From: Deinococcus indicus
Lineage (GTDB): Bacteria > Deinococcota > Deinococci > Deinococcales > Deinococcaceae
DNA: 64,000 bases
NCBI RefSeq assembly: GCF_002198095.1
Contig: NZ_NHMK01000003.1
Location: forward strand, 1 to 64,000
Direction of reading: 5' to 3'
The translations under genes and the position numbers were made by a program. Positions 17,111-24,997 of the stretch are shown piece by piece. Position 1 is the stretch's first letter. The number at the start of each line of letters is the position of its first letter. A model generated the notes under the pieces. That model ran no database searches. It was not told the origin of the DNA and saw nothing but the letters and a program-made list of their open reading frames with translations.

Positions 17111-17860
17111 TTACGGCGACACGTTGGGCTCTGCGGCGGGGGGCGCGTCCGGCGTGGGGAAAAGCCGGAGGAAGCTCTCGTGGAGGTTCCTGAGCAGCGG
17201 CAGGACGCTACCCATGCTCAGTGCCTTTTCTTGATTGGGGTGCTGTAGGAGGTTGCGGATATCCTTCCACGCGGTCCACAGATCGCGCTGCGGGTCAGTG
17301 AAGTGCCCGGCAGCATGAAGGGCGTCCACGAGCTTGGCCATGCTCTGGTGTCCCTTGCCGGCGGTGACGCCGTGCTGGGCGGCATAGGCGCGTACGGCGG
17401 CTTCGGCGGCCAGGGCCAGGCGGGAGGCGCCGACGGTCATCATGGAGTACCGGAAACCCGCGTACGCGATGCAGTCGCAGCCCTCGGCGAGGTAGTGGCG
17501 GACGTCTTCCGGGAAGTGGTCGGGAATGGGTCCGAGGACGGCCGCGGCGAGGTCGGCAGGACGCATGGGGCCGAGGCGGCCCTGGCCGTCCGAGGCGACC
17601 ATGCCTGCGAGCGCCGGATCCGTGAAGGTCAGGTTGTCTGGGGTGAGCGGTCCGGTGCGGGTCAGGCCCTGCAGGGTGACTTCGGCGCCGAGGATGTCGA
17701 GGATGGTGTCGACGTGTTCGGGTGGGATGCGGTTGCCGCCGGCGATGAAGGCGGCGACGCTGGCGGTGCTGATGCCGAGGCGGCGGGCGAGTTCGGCCTG
17801 TGCGCCGCGTTTGGCGCGGATGGCGGCGCGCAGGTGGTCGTGAAGTTCGGTCTGGTTCAT
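17111..17860 (-). CDS. HTH regulator fused to a HEPN-like domain, 249 aa
   Basis: An XRE-like helix-turn-helix occupies residues about 22-41 (AELARRLGISTASVAAFIAG). A helical C-terminal domain of about 130 residues (about 115-240) carries IRNLLQHP with Arg202 and His207. This fits the R-x4-H pattern of HEPN-fold proteins, some of which are RNases; activity is inference. The start at 17860 is set by GGAGGA upstream of the ATG; an upstream in-frame ATG lies inside the operator region. It is divergent from an early gene across a CTAG-rich control region and is the best candidate here for a lysogeny or maintenance repressor. Confidence 0.7.
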   Translation of the reverse strand: MNQTELHDHLRAAIRAKRGAQAELARRLGISTASVAAFIAGGNRIPPEHVDTILDILGAEVTLQGLTRTGPLTPDNLTFTDPALAGMVASDGQGRLGPMRPADLAAAVLGPIPDHFPEDVRHYLAEGCDCIAYAGFRYSMMTVGASRLALAAEAAVRAYAAQHGVTAGKGHQSMAKLVDALHAAGHFTDPQRDLWTAWKDIRNLLQHPNQEKALSMGSVLPLLRNLHESFLRLFPTPDAPPAAEPNVSP

Positions 17861-17928
17861 GGGTTCATCCTCCGTCAATACTAGACGCCAGACTAGCATT
17901 GACAGTCATTCTAGTGTATTATTTAGCC
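17861..17928. promoter_or_regulatory. Divergent promoter/operator with three CTAG sites
   Basis: CTAG occurs at 17881, 17893 and 17911 in related contexts (ATACTAGAC, AGACTAGCAT, ATTCTAGTGTAT), as expected for repressor sites. On the + strand, TTGACA lies at 17899-17904. TATTAT at 17917-17922 ends 6 nt before the ATG at 17929, a leaderless promoter layout. On the - strand, GGAGGA precedes the HTH gene. Confidence 0.65.
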
Positions 17929-18474
17929 ATGAACGGAAACGCAGTGAAGATTTACGCTCACAGCCTCCCCGAGATCGACAGCGACTTCGACACCATCGGC
18001 CTGCTGATCGCCCGCCCCCTCACGCACGAAGAGGCCCTGCGCGCCGCCGGAGCCCTCGGCTACGCCCTGGCCCGCATGAACGGCGAGAGCCTCGGGGACC
18101 CCGTGAGCCTGATCTTCACCCCGGCCAGCACGTACCTGACCTTCCACTTCGACAGCACCAAGTGCCGCCGCAGCAGCTACAGCTTCGAGGAGGCCTTCCG
18201 GGACGCCGCCGCGTACATCGAGACCGGCACGCCCGTCCGCAAGAGCGACCGCGCCGGGCGCGGCACGAAGGGCACCCGCCTGATCGACGGTATCGGCGCC
18301 GTCAGCCTGACCATCCTGCTGGACGTGGACGTGGACGCCGGCCCACAGCCCACCCCGCCCGCCCCGGCCGTCAGCGCCGCCCAGCGCGCCCTGGATGAAG
18401 CCCGCGACCGCCTGAACGCCGCGCAGCACGCCTACGCCCAGGCGGCCATCGCGTACGCCGGAGCGGGCCTGTGA
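17929..18474 (+). CDS. Hypothetical early protein, 181 aa
   Basis: The ATG at 17929 is fixed by the -10 box 6 nt upstream. There is no Shine-Dalgarno, so the mRNA is probably leaderless. Residues 1-125 form an alpha/beta domain (PLTHEEALRAAGALGYALAR). A Pro-rich linker follows, and then a C-terminal Ala-rich helix. It is not recognised. It is first in a three-gene operon probably controlled by the divergent HTH/HEPN-like protein. Confidence 0.7.
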   Translation: MNGNAVKIYAHSLPEIDSDFDTIGLLIARPLTHEEALRAAGALGYALARMNGESLGDPVSLIFTPASTYLTFHFDSTKCRRSSYSFEEAFRDAAAYIETGTPVRKSDRAGRGTKGTRLIDGIGAVSLTILLDVDVDAGPQPTPPAPAVSAAQRALDEARDRLNAAQHAYAQAAIAYAGAGL

Positions 18475-18662
18475 GCACCCCCGTGGGCGATCAGATCCAC
18501 CTGTGGCCCAGCCGGGACGAGGACGGCCGCTGGGAGGTGGACGCCACGTACCAGGGCCGCGTGGTCGGCATCGGCATCGCCTGGTTCCGTGAGGACGCCG
18601 AGGCGGACGCCCTGGCGCAGGCGCACCGCACCCTGAACCCCGCCCCGGACGTGGCCGCATGA
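18471..18662 (+). CDS. Small hypothetical protein, 63 aa
   Basis: The GTG start is in a GTGA overlap. The sequence reads as a small beta sheet plus helix (EDGRWEVDATYQGRVVGIGI). The function is unknown. It is co-transcribed with both neighbours. Confidence 0.55.
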   Translation: MSTPVGDQIHLWPSRDEDGRWEVDATYQGRVVGIGIAWFREDAEADALAQAHRTLNPAPDVAA

Positions 18663-19066
18663 CCCGCATCCTCGTCATCCGCCCGGACGGGCAGACGCTC
18701 GCCATGGACATGGACTCCGCGGGCGGCGCGGCCGGGCATTTCTGCGGCGGGATGGTCATCCGCCTGCCCGAGGCCTTCCACGCCCTGCACCACTACGAGG
18801 TGTGGCACCTCGACGACTGGGCTGGGCAGCCTGTGAACCGCGCCGCCGGCAACATCATCGGCCTGCCCTTCGCATACGAGCCCCTGCGCGGCACCGTGGT
18901 CCTCACGCGCCTCCCGGACGGCCAGGACACCCGCGCCGAACGGGAGCACCAGCGCCAGTACTTCGGAATGCTCGACGCGGTGGACGCTGGATTCTGCACC
19001 GCCGACGAGGCCGGCATCGACTACCTGATCCGCGTGAATTCAGACGAGGGAGATCATGCTGCCTAG
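18659..19066 (+). CDS. DUF3846-like hypothetical protein, 135 aa
   Basis: The ATG overlaps the previous stop. It begins MTRILVIRPDGQ, and later NRAAGNIIGLPF followed by LRGTVVLTRL. This resembles the DUF3846 pattern in mobile elements (an N-terminal strand, a PxNxxA segment and a G-T-hhh segment). The match is from memory and moderate. No catalytic function is known for that family. Confidence 0.55.
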   Translation: MTRILVIRPDGQTLAMDMDSAGGAAGHFCGGMVIRLPEAFHALHHYEVWHLDDWAGQPVNRAAGNIIGLPFAYEPLRGTVVLTRLPDGQDTRAEREHQRQYFGMLDAVDAGFCTADEAGIDYLIRVNSDEGDHAA

Positions 19067-19124
19067 CGCCCCACAGGCAATCTAAACCGCTAACAACGGT
19101 TTGAGGGCACCCGTAAATACAATC

Positions 19125-19153
19125 AAAATTTCTGAATGGCTCACAGAAATTTT
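19125..19153. repeat. 10-bp AT-rich inverted repeat
   Basis: Perfect arms AAAATTTCTG (19125-19134) and CAGAAATTTT (19144-19153) flank a 9-base spacer. The same AAATTTCTG word returns at 19746. It could be an operator for the downstream membrane-protein gene. Confidence 0.5.
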
Positions 19154-19163
19154 CACTTCAAGC

Positions 19164-19205
19164 AACCGGCGCAATCCATCAGGATACGCGCCGGTTCAGC
19201 TTTTT
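19164..19205 (+). terminator. Rho-independent terminator of the 17.9-19.1 kb operon
   Basis: A 9-bp perfect stem, AACCGGCGC (19164-19172) with GCGCCGGTT (19188-19196), has a 13-nt loop and is followed by TTTTT at 19201-19205. Confidence 0.75.
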
Positions 19206-19257
19206 GGAAGGCAAATTTGGTCTGGAACTTTCCGTGAATGAACCGCATAGTGATGAC

Positions 19258-19644
19258 ATGACAAGACCCGCACCGGCTACCATCGACTACAGCACCATCA
19301 TCACTGACGCGGCCCTGGAAGGCCGGAAACAAGCATCCGAAGCATTGCAGCCCGTCATCGAAATGTTTACGCGGTCGCTGATGGACGCCGGCTTCGTCAC
19401 GCTGATGGGGGTGGCGCTGATCGTGGCGGTCATGCTGATCGTCGGGGCGTTGCGGTCGGGCCGCATTCACGTTGCGCTGCTGTGCCTGGGCATCCTGGGC
19501 GTGCTGGGAGTGGTCGCCGATCACCTGCTTTCCACCGTCACGTTCACCTGGGCCAGCGCCGGCCTGGGCTTCATGCTGATCGTGGCGGCTGTAGCCAGAG
19601 GCTGGCGGGGTCTGCTGAGCCTCGCGCGGATCCTCACGCCCTGA
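19258..19644 (+). CDS. Small membrane protein, 128 aa
   Basis: Three hydrophobic spans are visible: VTLMGVALIVAVMLIVGAL, IHVALLCLGILGVLGVV and WASAGLGFMLIVAAVARGW. A soluble N-terminus of about 35 residues precedes them. The start is uncertain: the ATG at 19258, a GTG at 19234 and a TTG at 19204 are in frame, and none has a strong ribosome-binding site. It stands alone between hairpins with an AT-rich upstream region. Possible roles are superinfection exclusion or another lysogeny trait; this is inference. Confidence 0.6.
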   Translation: MTRPAPATIDYSTIITDAALEGRKQASEALQPVIEMFTRSLMDAGFVTLMGVALIVAVMLIVGALRSGRIHVALLCLGILGVLGVVADHLLSTVTFTWASAGLGFMLIVAAVARGWRGLLSLARILTP

Positions 19645-19682
19645 ATCGAACCGGCCACTTCCGTCCAATTCCAGACTGACAG

Positions 19683-19726
19683 CAGCGGCGGGCAGCCCTG
19701 GCATTTGCCAGAATCGCCCGCCGCTG
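19683..19726. terminator. Nested hairpin between convergent genes
   Basis: Outer arms CAGCGGCGGGC (19683-19693) and GCCCGCCGCTG (19716-19726) enclose an inner TGGCA/TGCCA stem. It lies just after the membrane-protein gene and probably acts as its terminator. Confidence 0.55.
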
Positions 19727-19789
19727 CACCTTGCGTTTGATGCCGAAATTTCTGCCGACCTGCATTCTGGTTGACAAATTCGGCCGAAA

Positions 19790-19822
19790 TCTGCACTTCC
19801 AGCGCTTCTCACGAAGTGCAGA
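19790..19822 (-). terminator. Hairpin downstream of the ParB-fold/cassette operon
   Basis: 10-bp arms TCTGCACTTC (19790-19799) and GAAGTGCAGA (19813-19822) are followed on the - strand by TTTC. It is the likely end of the - strand transcript that covers 21422 to 19883. Confidence 0.5.
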
Positions 19823-19882
19823 AAACCCAGCCTGAGATCACGCAATGCGTCGTATTGAATCTGCGTCAGCAGGTCGGGAGCT

Positions 19883-20542
19883 TCACTCCCACGCCTCGCT
19901 GTACGTCTCGCCCACGCCGTCGAGCAGGCCGCCGCGCTGGCGGTAGCGGAGCAGCTCGTCCGAGTCCATGCCCAGCGCCCGACCCACGTCGTCGAGCGCC
20001 ACGCCCTGGGCCAGCAGCGCCTCCACGAGGTCCTGCGTGCCCTGCACCGAGTGCGACCCGCGCGCCTCGTTGTGCAGCACGGTCGCCTCGATACGGCTCG
20101 CCACGTCCTGCCGGTCCCCGCGCGCCGTCGTGACCGGCAGGTACCCGTGCGTGCTCGCGCGAACCTTCGGGCGTTCCAGGACCACGCGGGTCCGGTGGAA
20201 CCCGTCGATGATCTCGCGGCGCTGCCCCTCCTCGCCCGGCCAGGTGGCGACCGGCATGGTGTACCCGCTGCGTTCGATGCTGCGGGTCAGGGCGCGCATC
20301 TCGGGCGGCGCGACGGTGTTGGGGTTGTAGGCGTTCGCCTGCACGTCGGTGGCCGGCACCCACTCCACGAGGTCCACAGGATGGTGGCGCAGGGGGCTGA
20401 CGGCGTGCAGGGCGCGGCGGGCGGTGTTCAGGGCCTGCACCTGGGCGTCGGTGCTGGGCAGCGCGGCGATGGCCTCGGCCAGCTGCGCGGCGAGGGCGGC
20501 GATGTCGGGCGCGGCCGGGTCGATCAGGCGGGGCTGGGTCAT
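19883..20542 (-). CDS. ParB-fold (IbrB-like) protein, 219 aa
   Basis: A ParB/sulfiredoxin-fold N-terminal domain lies at about 50-115: VEWVPATDVQANAYNPN, then EMRALTRSIERSGYTMPVAT and EIIDGFHRTRV. The IDGFHR motif replaces the GERR motif of partition proteins, as in IbrB-type and ParB-nuclease-like phage proteins. An HTH-like C-terminus follows (ALDDVGRALGMDSDELLRYR). IbrB-type proteins are encoded beside PAPS-reductase-family IbrA proteins, and such a protein is encoded 2 kb away at 22336. The biochemical activity is not established. It ends a three-gene - strand operon. Confidence 0.75.
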   Translation of the reverse strand: MTQPRLIDPAAPDIAALAAQLAEAIAALPSTDAQVQALNTARRALHAVSPLRHHPVDLVEWVPATDVQANAYNPNTVAPPEMRALTRSIERSGYTMPVATWPGEEGQRREIIDGFHRTRVVLERPKVRASTHGYLPVTTARGDRQDVASRIEATVLHNEARGSHSVQGTQDLVEALLAQGVALDDVGRALGMDSDELLRYRQRGGLLDGVGETYSEAWE

Positions 20543-21027
20543 GGCGTCATGGCCTCCGGGTCGGCGTGGATGCGTTCGAGGGCGCGGACGTGCAGGGGAG
20601 CGACCTGGAACTGGTAGTCGGGGGCGTACAGGGCGTCGTGGATCAGGTAGAGCCGGGTGGGTTCCGGGTCCGGGTCCGTTTCGGCGCGCGTGAAGTGCCC
20701 GCCGCGCCAGGCGTAGACGGGACCGCGTTCGCTGCGGCGGTCGCCGGTCACGGAGACGCTGAACCGGGCCGCGTGGGTCAGGGCGTGCCAGGAGTGGCGG
20801 TGCAGGTCCCGCACGAGCTGCAGGTCGGCCAGGGCGCGCGCCTCGGTCATGGTGGGGGGAAGCGGTCCGATGGTGTCGAGGGCGTGCTGCATGCGCAGGG
20901 CGTGCCGGATCATGGCGGGCAGTCCGCGCGGGCTGCCGGCGATCATGGTGATGACATCCTCGGTCAGCATGGCCTGGACGCGCTGCGTGCGCCCTTCCGG
21001 TCCGACGGGGCGGCCGGGCCCGGTCAC
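20539..21027 (-). CDS. Hypothetical protein, 162 aa
   Basis: It starts at a GTG (21027) in a GTGA overlap with the upstream gene and overlaps the ParB-fold gene by 4 bases. The N-terminal helices (EDVITMIAGSPRGLPAMIRH) precede a C-terminal beta segment (RGPVYAWRGGHFTRAE, then RLYLIHDALYAPDYQFQVAP). I do not recognise it. Its tight coupling on both sides implies it works with the ParB-fold protein. Confidence 0.65.
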   Translation of the reverse strand: MTGPGRPVGPEGRTQRVQAMLTEDVITMIAGSPRGLPAMIRHALRMQHALDTIGPLPPTMTEARALADLQLVRDLHRHSWHALTHAARFSVSVTGDRRSERGPVYAWRGGHFTRAETDPDPEPTRLYLIHDALYAPDYQFQVAPLHVRALERIHADPEAMTP

Positions 21028-21422
21028 AGGGCCTTCTCCAGGGCGATGAACCCGCCGCGCAGGGCGCCGCTTTCGAAGCCCAGGTCGCGGTAGAAGTCGG
21101 CGTTCTCCAGCTTGGCCAGGATCTTCACGCGGCTCAGGCGCTGGCCCTTGGCATCGTCGAGCGCCGCCTGCACGGCGAGGCGCTTGGCGTCCACGTTGCC
21201 GCCCTGGGCGTACACGGCGACGAACTCTGCCCCGCCGTTCTTCTGGGGCTTGATGCCCGCGAACGCGACGGTCTGCCCGGCGTCCTGCACGGCTGTCCAG
21301 CGGTAGGTGGGCTCGCTGGTCATGGCGCTGCCGGTCGCCTGCCGGACCTCGGCAGACACGAAGAACGGCCCGAAGGTGGGGTAGAAGCCGGGGTCGGTCT
21401 GGCTGAGCGTCTCGGTTCGCAT
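21024..21422 (-). CDS. Hypothetical protein, GNAT-like ending, 132 aa
   Basis: The ATG is preceded by GGAGG. The body is a strand-rich domain (YRWTAVQDAGQTVAFAGI, GAEFVAVYAQGG). The end, KLENADFYRDLGFESGAL, looks like the last helix-strand of a GNAT acetyltransferase. The acetyl-CoA binding motif is not visible, so this is probably a non-catalytic relative or another fold. It is the first gene of the - strand operon leading to the ParB-fold gene. Confidence 0.6.
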   Translation of the reverse strand: MRTETLSQTDPGFYPTFGPFFVSAEVRQATGSAMTSEPTYRWTAVQDAGQTVAFAGIKPQKNGGAEFVAVYAQGGNVDAKRLAVQAALDDAKGQRLSRVKILAKLENADFYRDLGFESGALRGGFIALEKAL

Positions 21423-21428
21423 GCCTCC

Positions 21429-21452
21429 ATTTAATTACATACAAAATTAAAT
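21429..21452. promoter_or_regulatory. AT-rich palindromic operator/promoter
   Basis: 8-bp perfect arms ATTTAATT (21429-21436) and AATTAAAT (21445-21452) have an 8-base spacer. It sits directly in front of the GGAGG of the - strand gene starting at 21422, in the only AT-rich patch nearby. It is a likely promoter with an overlapping operator. Confidence 0.6.
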
Positions 21453-21495
21453 AGCAAGCGGGGGACGGGTCGCCCGCCCCCACCCATCCCATCCG

Positions 21496-21675
21496 CTAGG
21501 AACTCAACCGCAGGACCTCCAGCACGAACGGCAGCACCCGGTCCACCAGCGCCAGGAACGTCATCGACCCCAGCGCCCCCTGCGCCAGAGCCAGGACCGC
21601 GTCCCCCTGCGCCGGCGACCCGCGCCCCGACCAGAAGAAGACCAGCACGAACATCAGAACACCCGCTGTTTCCAT
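21496..21675 (-). CDS. Small membrane protein, 59 aa
   Basis: The start at 21675 is set by GGAGG 6 nt upstream of the ATG. The protein has an N-terminal hydrophobic span (TAGVLMFVLVFFWSG) and a second one (ALGSMTFLALVDRVLPFVLE). It is monocistronic. The function is unknown. It lies between two operons of the ParB/PAPS cassette and may belong to it. Confidence 0.6.
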   Translation of the reverse strand: METAGVLMFVLVFFWSGRGSPAQGDAVLALAQGALGSMTFLALVDRVLPFVLEVLRLSS

Positions 21676-21741
21676 TGAAACCTCCACTCAGGGCAGCGTG
21701 CCCTGGTGGAGAAATGATCGTGCAGGCCGGGATTTTCGTTT

Positions 21742-21755
21742 TACCAGATCTGGTA
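21742..21755. promoter_or_regulatory. 14-bp perfect palindrome TACCAGATCTGGTA
   Basis: A perfect palindrome between the - strand acetyltransferase gene and the small membrane-protein gene, about 67 bases before the ATG of the latter. It is a candidate operator. Confidence 0.5.
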
Positions 21756-21869
21756 CGGCCCCCAGAGGCCCAGATCCGCCCGTCGCCATACCCCGAGGGC
21801 CACTTCCCATGGCATTCCGCGCCGATCTCATGCCGTCCGGGCACGCGCCCATGCCCGGACCACCACCCT

Positions 21870-22349
21870 TCAATGCACGCTGCGCTCCGGCAGGTCGTCC
21901 AGATCCAGCCGACCGGCCAGCACCACGCCGTCCGCCTCCATGACCGTGTACCCGCCCCGTTGCCCCGTCCCGACGAACCCCAGGCGCACCAGGCGCGGGA
22001 AGCTGTGTGCGTTCGCCATCACCCGCACCCGCCGCGCCTGCGCCAGCACCGCCAACCCCAGCCGCGCGTCCACCAGCGCCCCATGCACGCCCTGCCCCCG
22101 GAAGGCCGGCAGCACGAACGCATGGTCGAGCAGTGCCACACTCCCCTCCACCCGGACGCTCGCGACGCCCTGCACCTGCCCGCCATCCACCGCGACCGCC
22201 CAGCTGGTCCGGTCATCGTCCGTGAACGGCCCGCCCAGCTCCCGCTGCGCGGCGCGGGACGCGAAGACCGGCCCCGCCCACTCCCAGAACTCGGCGGGCC
22301 GGTGCCCGGGCAGGAACGTCAGGACTTCGAGGGTGTCAGAGATCGGCAT
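21870..22349 (-). CDS. GNAT-family N-acetyltransferase, 159 aa
   Basis: A typical GNAT layout: an N-terminal strand-helix, a central strand LDHAFVLPAFRGQGVHGALV with the Q/R-x-x-G-x-G acetyl-CoA loop (RGQGVHG), and the later segment SFPRLVRLGFVGTG. The length is normal for a single-domain enzyme. The substrate is unknown; acetylation of a base, amino acid or protein cannot be separated by sequence. It overlaps the PAPS-reductase-family gene by 14 bases, so the two are translated together. Confidence 0.85.
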   Translation of the reverse strand: MPISDTLEVLTFLPGHRPAEFWEWAGPVFASRAAQRELGGPFTDDDRTSWAVAVDGGQVQGVASVRVEGSVALLDHAFVLPAFRGQGVHGALVDARLGLAVLAQARRVRVMANAHSFPRLVRLGFVGTGQRGGYTVMEADGVVLAGRLDLDDLPERSVH

Positions 22350-23577
22350 ACTTTTCCTTTCGCGCGGCCGTCCTGGCCGCGTCTTTCTTCGTGACGCCGA
22401 AACTCAGTCTCTGGCACCAGTAGTCGTTCTTCAGGAGCGTGATGCACACGTTCCGCCAGCTGCCCGCCGTGCCCGCCCGCTCGTACCGCTCCTCGGACAC
22501 GTCGTTCAGGTCCTCCCAGCCCCGGTTGACCTTGAACCAGTCCAGGAACACGCCGATCTTCCCCTCGTAGTGCGCGCGCAGCTCGGGCGGCAGGCTGGCC
22601 AGGATCGCCTGCGCGTACGCCCGCCACGTCGGGTACGTCGGCGGCAGCACGAACTGCCCCCGTGCGGCCAGCAGCTCGCTGTCCCCACGCCGCGCCCCGA
22701 AGTTCGCGCCCTGCACGCGCGCCACCAGCCGCGCCCACGTCTGCGGCTCCAGCCGGCGGATCAGCGCCAGGTTCTTCCTGGCTTCCGGCCCGAACGGCTC
22801 GTCGATCCGCATCTCCGCGAGACTCAGGCCCGCGAGGTGCATCATCTCGTACACTCGGTTCACCGGAATGCCCGCGTCCCGGTGGTACCGCCAGACGTCC
22901 TCGACCTCCCAGTCGTAGATGGGGTAGAAGTTCCACAGCTCGTGCGCCGGGTCGCGCTTGAGGGGCTTGACCACGCGGGTACTCCAGGCGCGGCCGCCGT
23001 AGCTTTCGCGGTCCCGGCTGCTCTTCCGGACCGTGGCGTACCGGTGCAGGCTCTCAGCGGCCCGCAGGCCCACCAGGAACGCCGCGCGGCCCCCTGCGAC
23101 CTCCAGGCCGTACCAGCGGCTGAACGCCGGCAGGAACGACTCGAACGTCATGTCGGTCCGGTACCAGTCCCAGTGCGCCGGGTCCGACACGACCCCCGCC
23201 CCGGTCGGCAGGTCCCGCACCCACACGTCCCGCCGCGCCGGATCCCACGCCGTCCACAGCGGCTCGTACACACTGCTCGCGTTGTCGGTCGTCAGGGGCA
23301 GCGCCACCCAGATCGGGTTCACGCCCGGCCGGCCCAGCATGGCCTGCACGTGCGCGATGGTCCCGGCGTACTGCGCCTCCCAGTCGATGAACAGCACGTC
23401 CACGGTCCGGCCCCGGCTCACGGCTTCCAGGCGCGCGAGTTCCAGCAGCACCGTGCTGTCCTTCCCGCCGCTGAAACTCACGCACACCCGGTCGAACTCG
23501 TCGAACAGCCCCCGCACCCGCGCCCGCGCCGCGTCCAGCACGCTCAGGCCCAGCGGCGTCTTCTTCGCGGCCTTCAC
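22336..23577 (-). CDS. PAPS-reductase-family ATP pyrophosphatase (IbrA-like), 413 aa
   Basis: The PP-loop motif SFSGGKDSTVLL lies at residues 34-45 with the SGGKDS core at 36-41. Next come a strand-helix (DVLFIDWEAQYAGTIAHVQA) and a KSSRDRESYGGRAWSTRVVK segment. A W-rich middle (NFYPIYDWEVEDVWRYHRD) resembles the IbrA/DUF3440-type proteins, and a helical C-terminus follows. PP-loop enzymes adenylate a substrate and release PPi. True PAPS reductases, tRNA thiolases and DndC share this fold. No sulfate-assimilation genes are nearby. Pairing with a ParB-fold gene is the IbrA-IbrB association. It overlaps the helicase gene by 4 bases. Confidence 0.8.
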   Translation of the reverse strand: MKAAKKTPLGLSVLDAARARVRGLFDEFDRVCVSFSGGKDSTVLLELARLEAVSRGRTVDVLFIDWEAQYAGTIAHVQAMLGRPGVNPIWVALPLTTDNASSVYEPLWTAWDPARRDVWVRDLPTGAGVVSDPAHWDWYRTDMTFESFLPAFSRWYGLEVAGGRAAFLVGLRAAESLHRYATVRKSSRDRESYGGRAWSTRVVKPLKRDPAHELWNFYPIYDWEVEDVWRYHRDAGIPVNRVYEMMHLAGLSLAEMRIDEPFGPEARKNLALIRRLEPQTWARLVARVQGANFGARRGDSELLAARGQFVLPPTYPTWRAYAQAILASLPPELRAHYEGKIGVFLDWFKVNRGWEDLNDVSEERYERAGTAGSWRNVCITLLKNDYWCQRLSFGVTKKDAARTAARKEKYADL

Positions 23578-24986
23578 GCGACCCGCCGGACGAACAGATC
23601 CCCGAGGCGCGACCGGACGGCCTGCAGGTCATTCACGCGGCCCACCTCCCGCCGGAACTGCGCGCTCACGCTGCTCTTGCGGTCGTACGCCGCCGCGATG
23701 CGGTCCTCGATGCCGCAGACCGCCCGGACGTCCAGGTACGTCACGGCGCTCCGCTGCCCGATCCGGTGGTTGCGCAGCTCCGCCTGGTAGTTCTCGGTGT
23801 ACGAGAACCCCCGCTGGTAGAACGCCGCGTACCGCGCCTCGTTCAGCGTCAACGCCCGCCCACCGGTCCCAGGAGTGCCCAGCAGGAACCGCGGCCCCGC
23901 CGGATCCCGCCACGCCGCCAGCGCCGCGTCCCGCGCCCGGACGGTCATCTGCCCGTGATGCAGCGCGGCGCCACCCAGTTCGTCGAGGAGTCCCTGCACC
24001 TCGCGGAGGCTGTGGTGGAACTTCACCCAGACGATCACCTTCTCCCCGGCCGGCACGCGGCCCAGCGCGTACCGCAGCGCCTCCAGGCGGCGGTGCCGGA
24101 ACGTCAGGTGCTCCACCGCGCCCGTCTTCGAGTCGCGGCGGTTGTAGAACCCGCTCGCGATCTCCTGCAGCGCCGTGAACAGCCGGTAGATGTGCGCGCT
24201 GGTCAGCTCCTCGTCCGGCACGCCGTCCAGCAGGTCCCAGCGGGCCTGCCCGTACGCCTCGTCCTGCTCGCCCGTGAGGTCCAGGAACACCGGGTCCCAC
24301 AGTTGCGCCGGCAGGTCCAGGCACTCCTCCCGCGTCACCTGGTACGTGTACGGCCCGATCCGGCTGGCCAGGACGTCCTGATCCCGGATCCGCTCGATCT
24401 GCCCCTTGAACTTCTCGCTCCAGTCCACGTGGTCGAGGCTGAACGCCGTCCAGCTCCGGTACCCGAGGATGCGGGAGTCGAGGAAGCGCATCTGCGCGAA
24501 CAGGTTGTGCACCCCTTCCGGGACGGGCGTGCCGGTCAGGATCAGGCGGCCCCAGGCGGGCGCGGCGAGCATCGTGGCGCGCAGCGTGCGCCGGGCGTGC
24601 GGGGTGCGGAGCATGTCGCTCTCGTCCGCCACGACCAGCGTCGCGTCGTCGATCAGACCCGAGAGGGCCAGGGTCACGCGGTCGCTGCTGCTCAGGCTCT
24701 CCATGCCGACCACGTACCAGTACGCCTCCGGCACCCGCCCCGGACGGGTCCGGTCGCTGAACACGTGAATGTCCGCCGCCCCGAACGTCGTGTGCTTCAG
24801 GATCTCCTGCCGGATCGTCTCTTTCGCTGCGACCGGGCACAGCCAGACCACGCGCCGCACCCGGTGCTGCCGCCGGGCGGCCAGCTCGATCGCCGTGCGG
24901 GTCTTCCCGGTGCCGGGATCCTGGAACAGCGCCCCGACCCGCAGGCCCTGGAGTTTGTCCGCAGCGGCCCGCTGGTGCGCCATCAT
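23574..24986 (-). CDS. SNF2-like SF2 helicase/translocase, 470 aa
   Basis: Motif I is FQDPGTGKTRTA (Lys28). Motif II is LVVADESDML (DESD, DEAH-box family). Motif III-like ILTGTPVPEG follows, then the second RecA domain with VIVWVKFHHSLREVQGLLDE, and motif V/VI (GTGGRALTLNEARYAAF, then NHRIGQRSAVTYLDV). This compact two-domain arrangement fits SNF2-like phage helicases used in replication or DNA remodelling. It needs ATP and double-stranded DNA. It is tightly coupled to the PP-loop gene downstream, suggesting that DNA is the common substrate. Confidence 0.85.
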   Translation of the reverse strand: MMAHQRAAADKLQGLRVGALFQDPGTGKTRTAIELAARRQHRVRRVVWLCPVAAKETIRQEILKHTTFGAADIHVFSDRTRPGRVPEAYWYVVGMESLSSSDRVTLALSGLIDDATLVVADESDMLRTPHARRTLRATMLAAPAWGRLILTGTPVPEGVHNLFAQMRFLDSRILGYRSWTAFSLDHVDWSEKFKGQIERIRDQDVLASRIGPYTYQVTREECLDLPAQLWDPVFLDLTGEQDEAYGQARWDLLDGVPDEELTSAHIYRLFTALQEIASGFYNRRDSKTGAVEHLTFRHRRLEALRYALGRVPAGEKVIVWVKFHHSLREVQGLLDELGGAALHHGQMTVRARDAALAAWRDPAGPRFLLGTPGTGGRALTLNEARYAAFYQRGFSYTENYQAELRNHRIGQRSAVTYLDVRAVCGIEDRIAAAYDRKSSVSAQFRREVGRVNDLQAVRSRLGDLFVRRVA

Positions 24987-24997
24987 CTTCCGATCTT

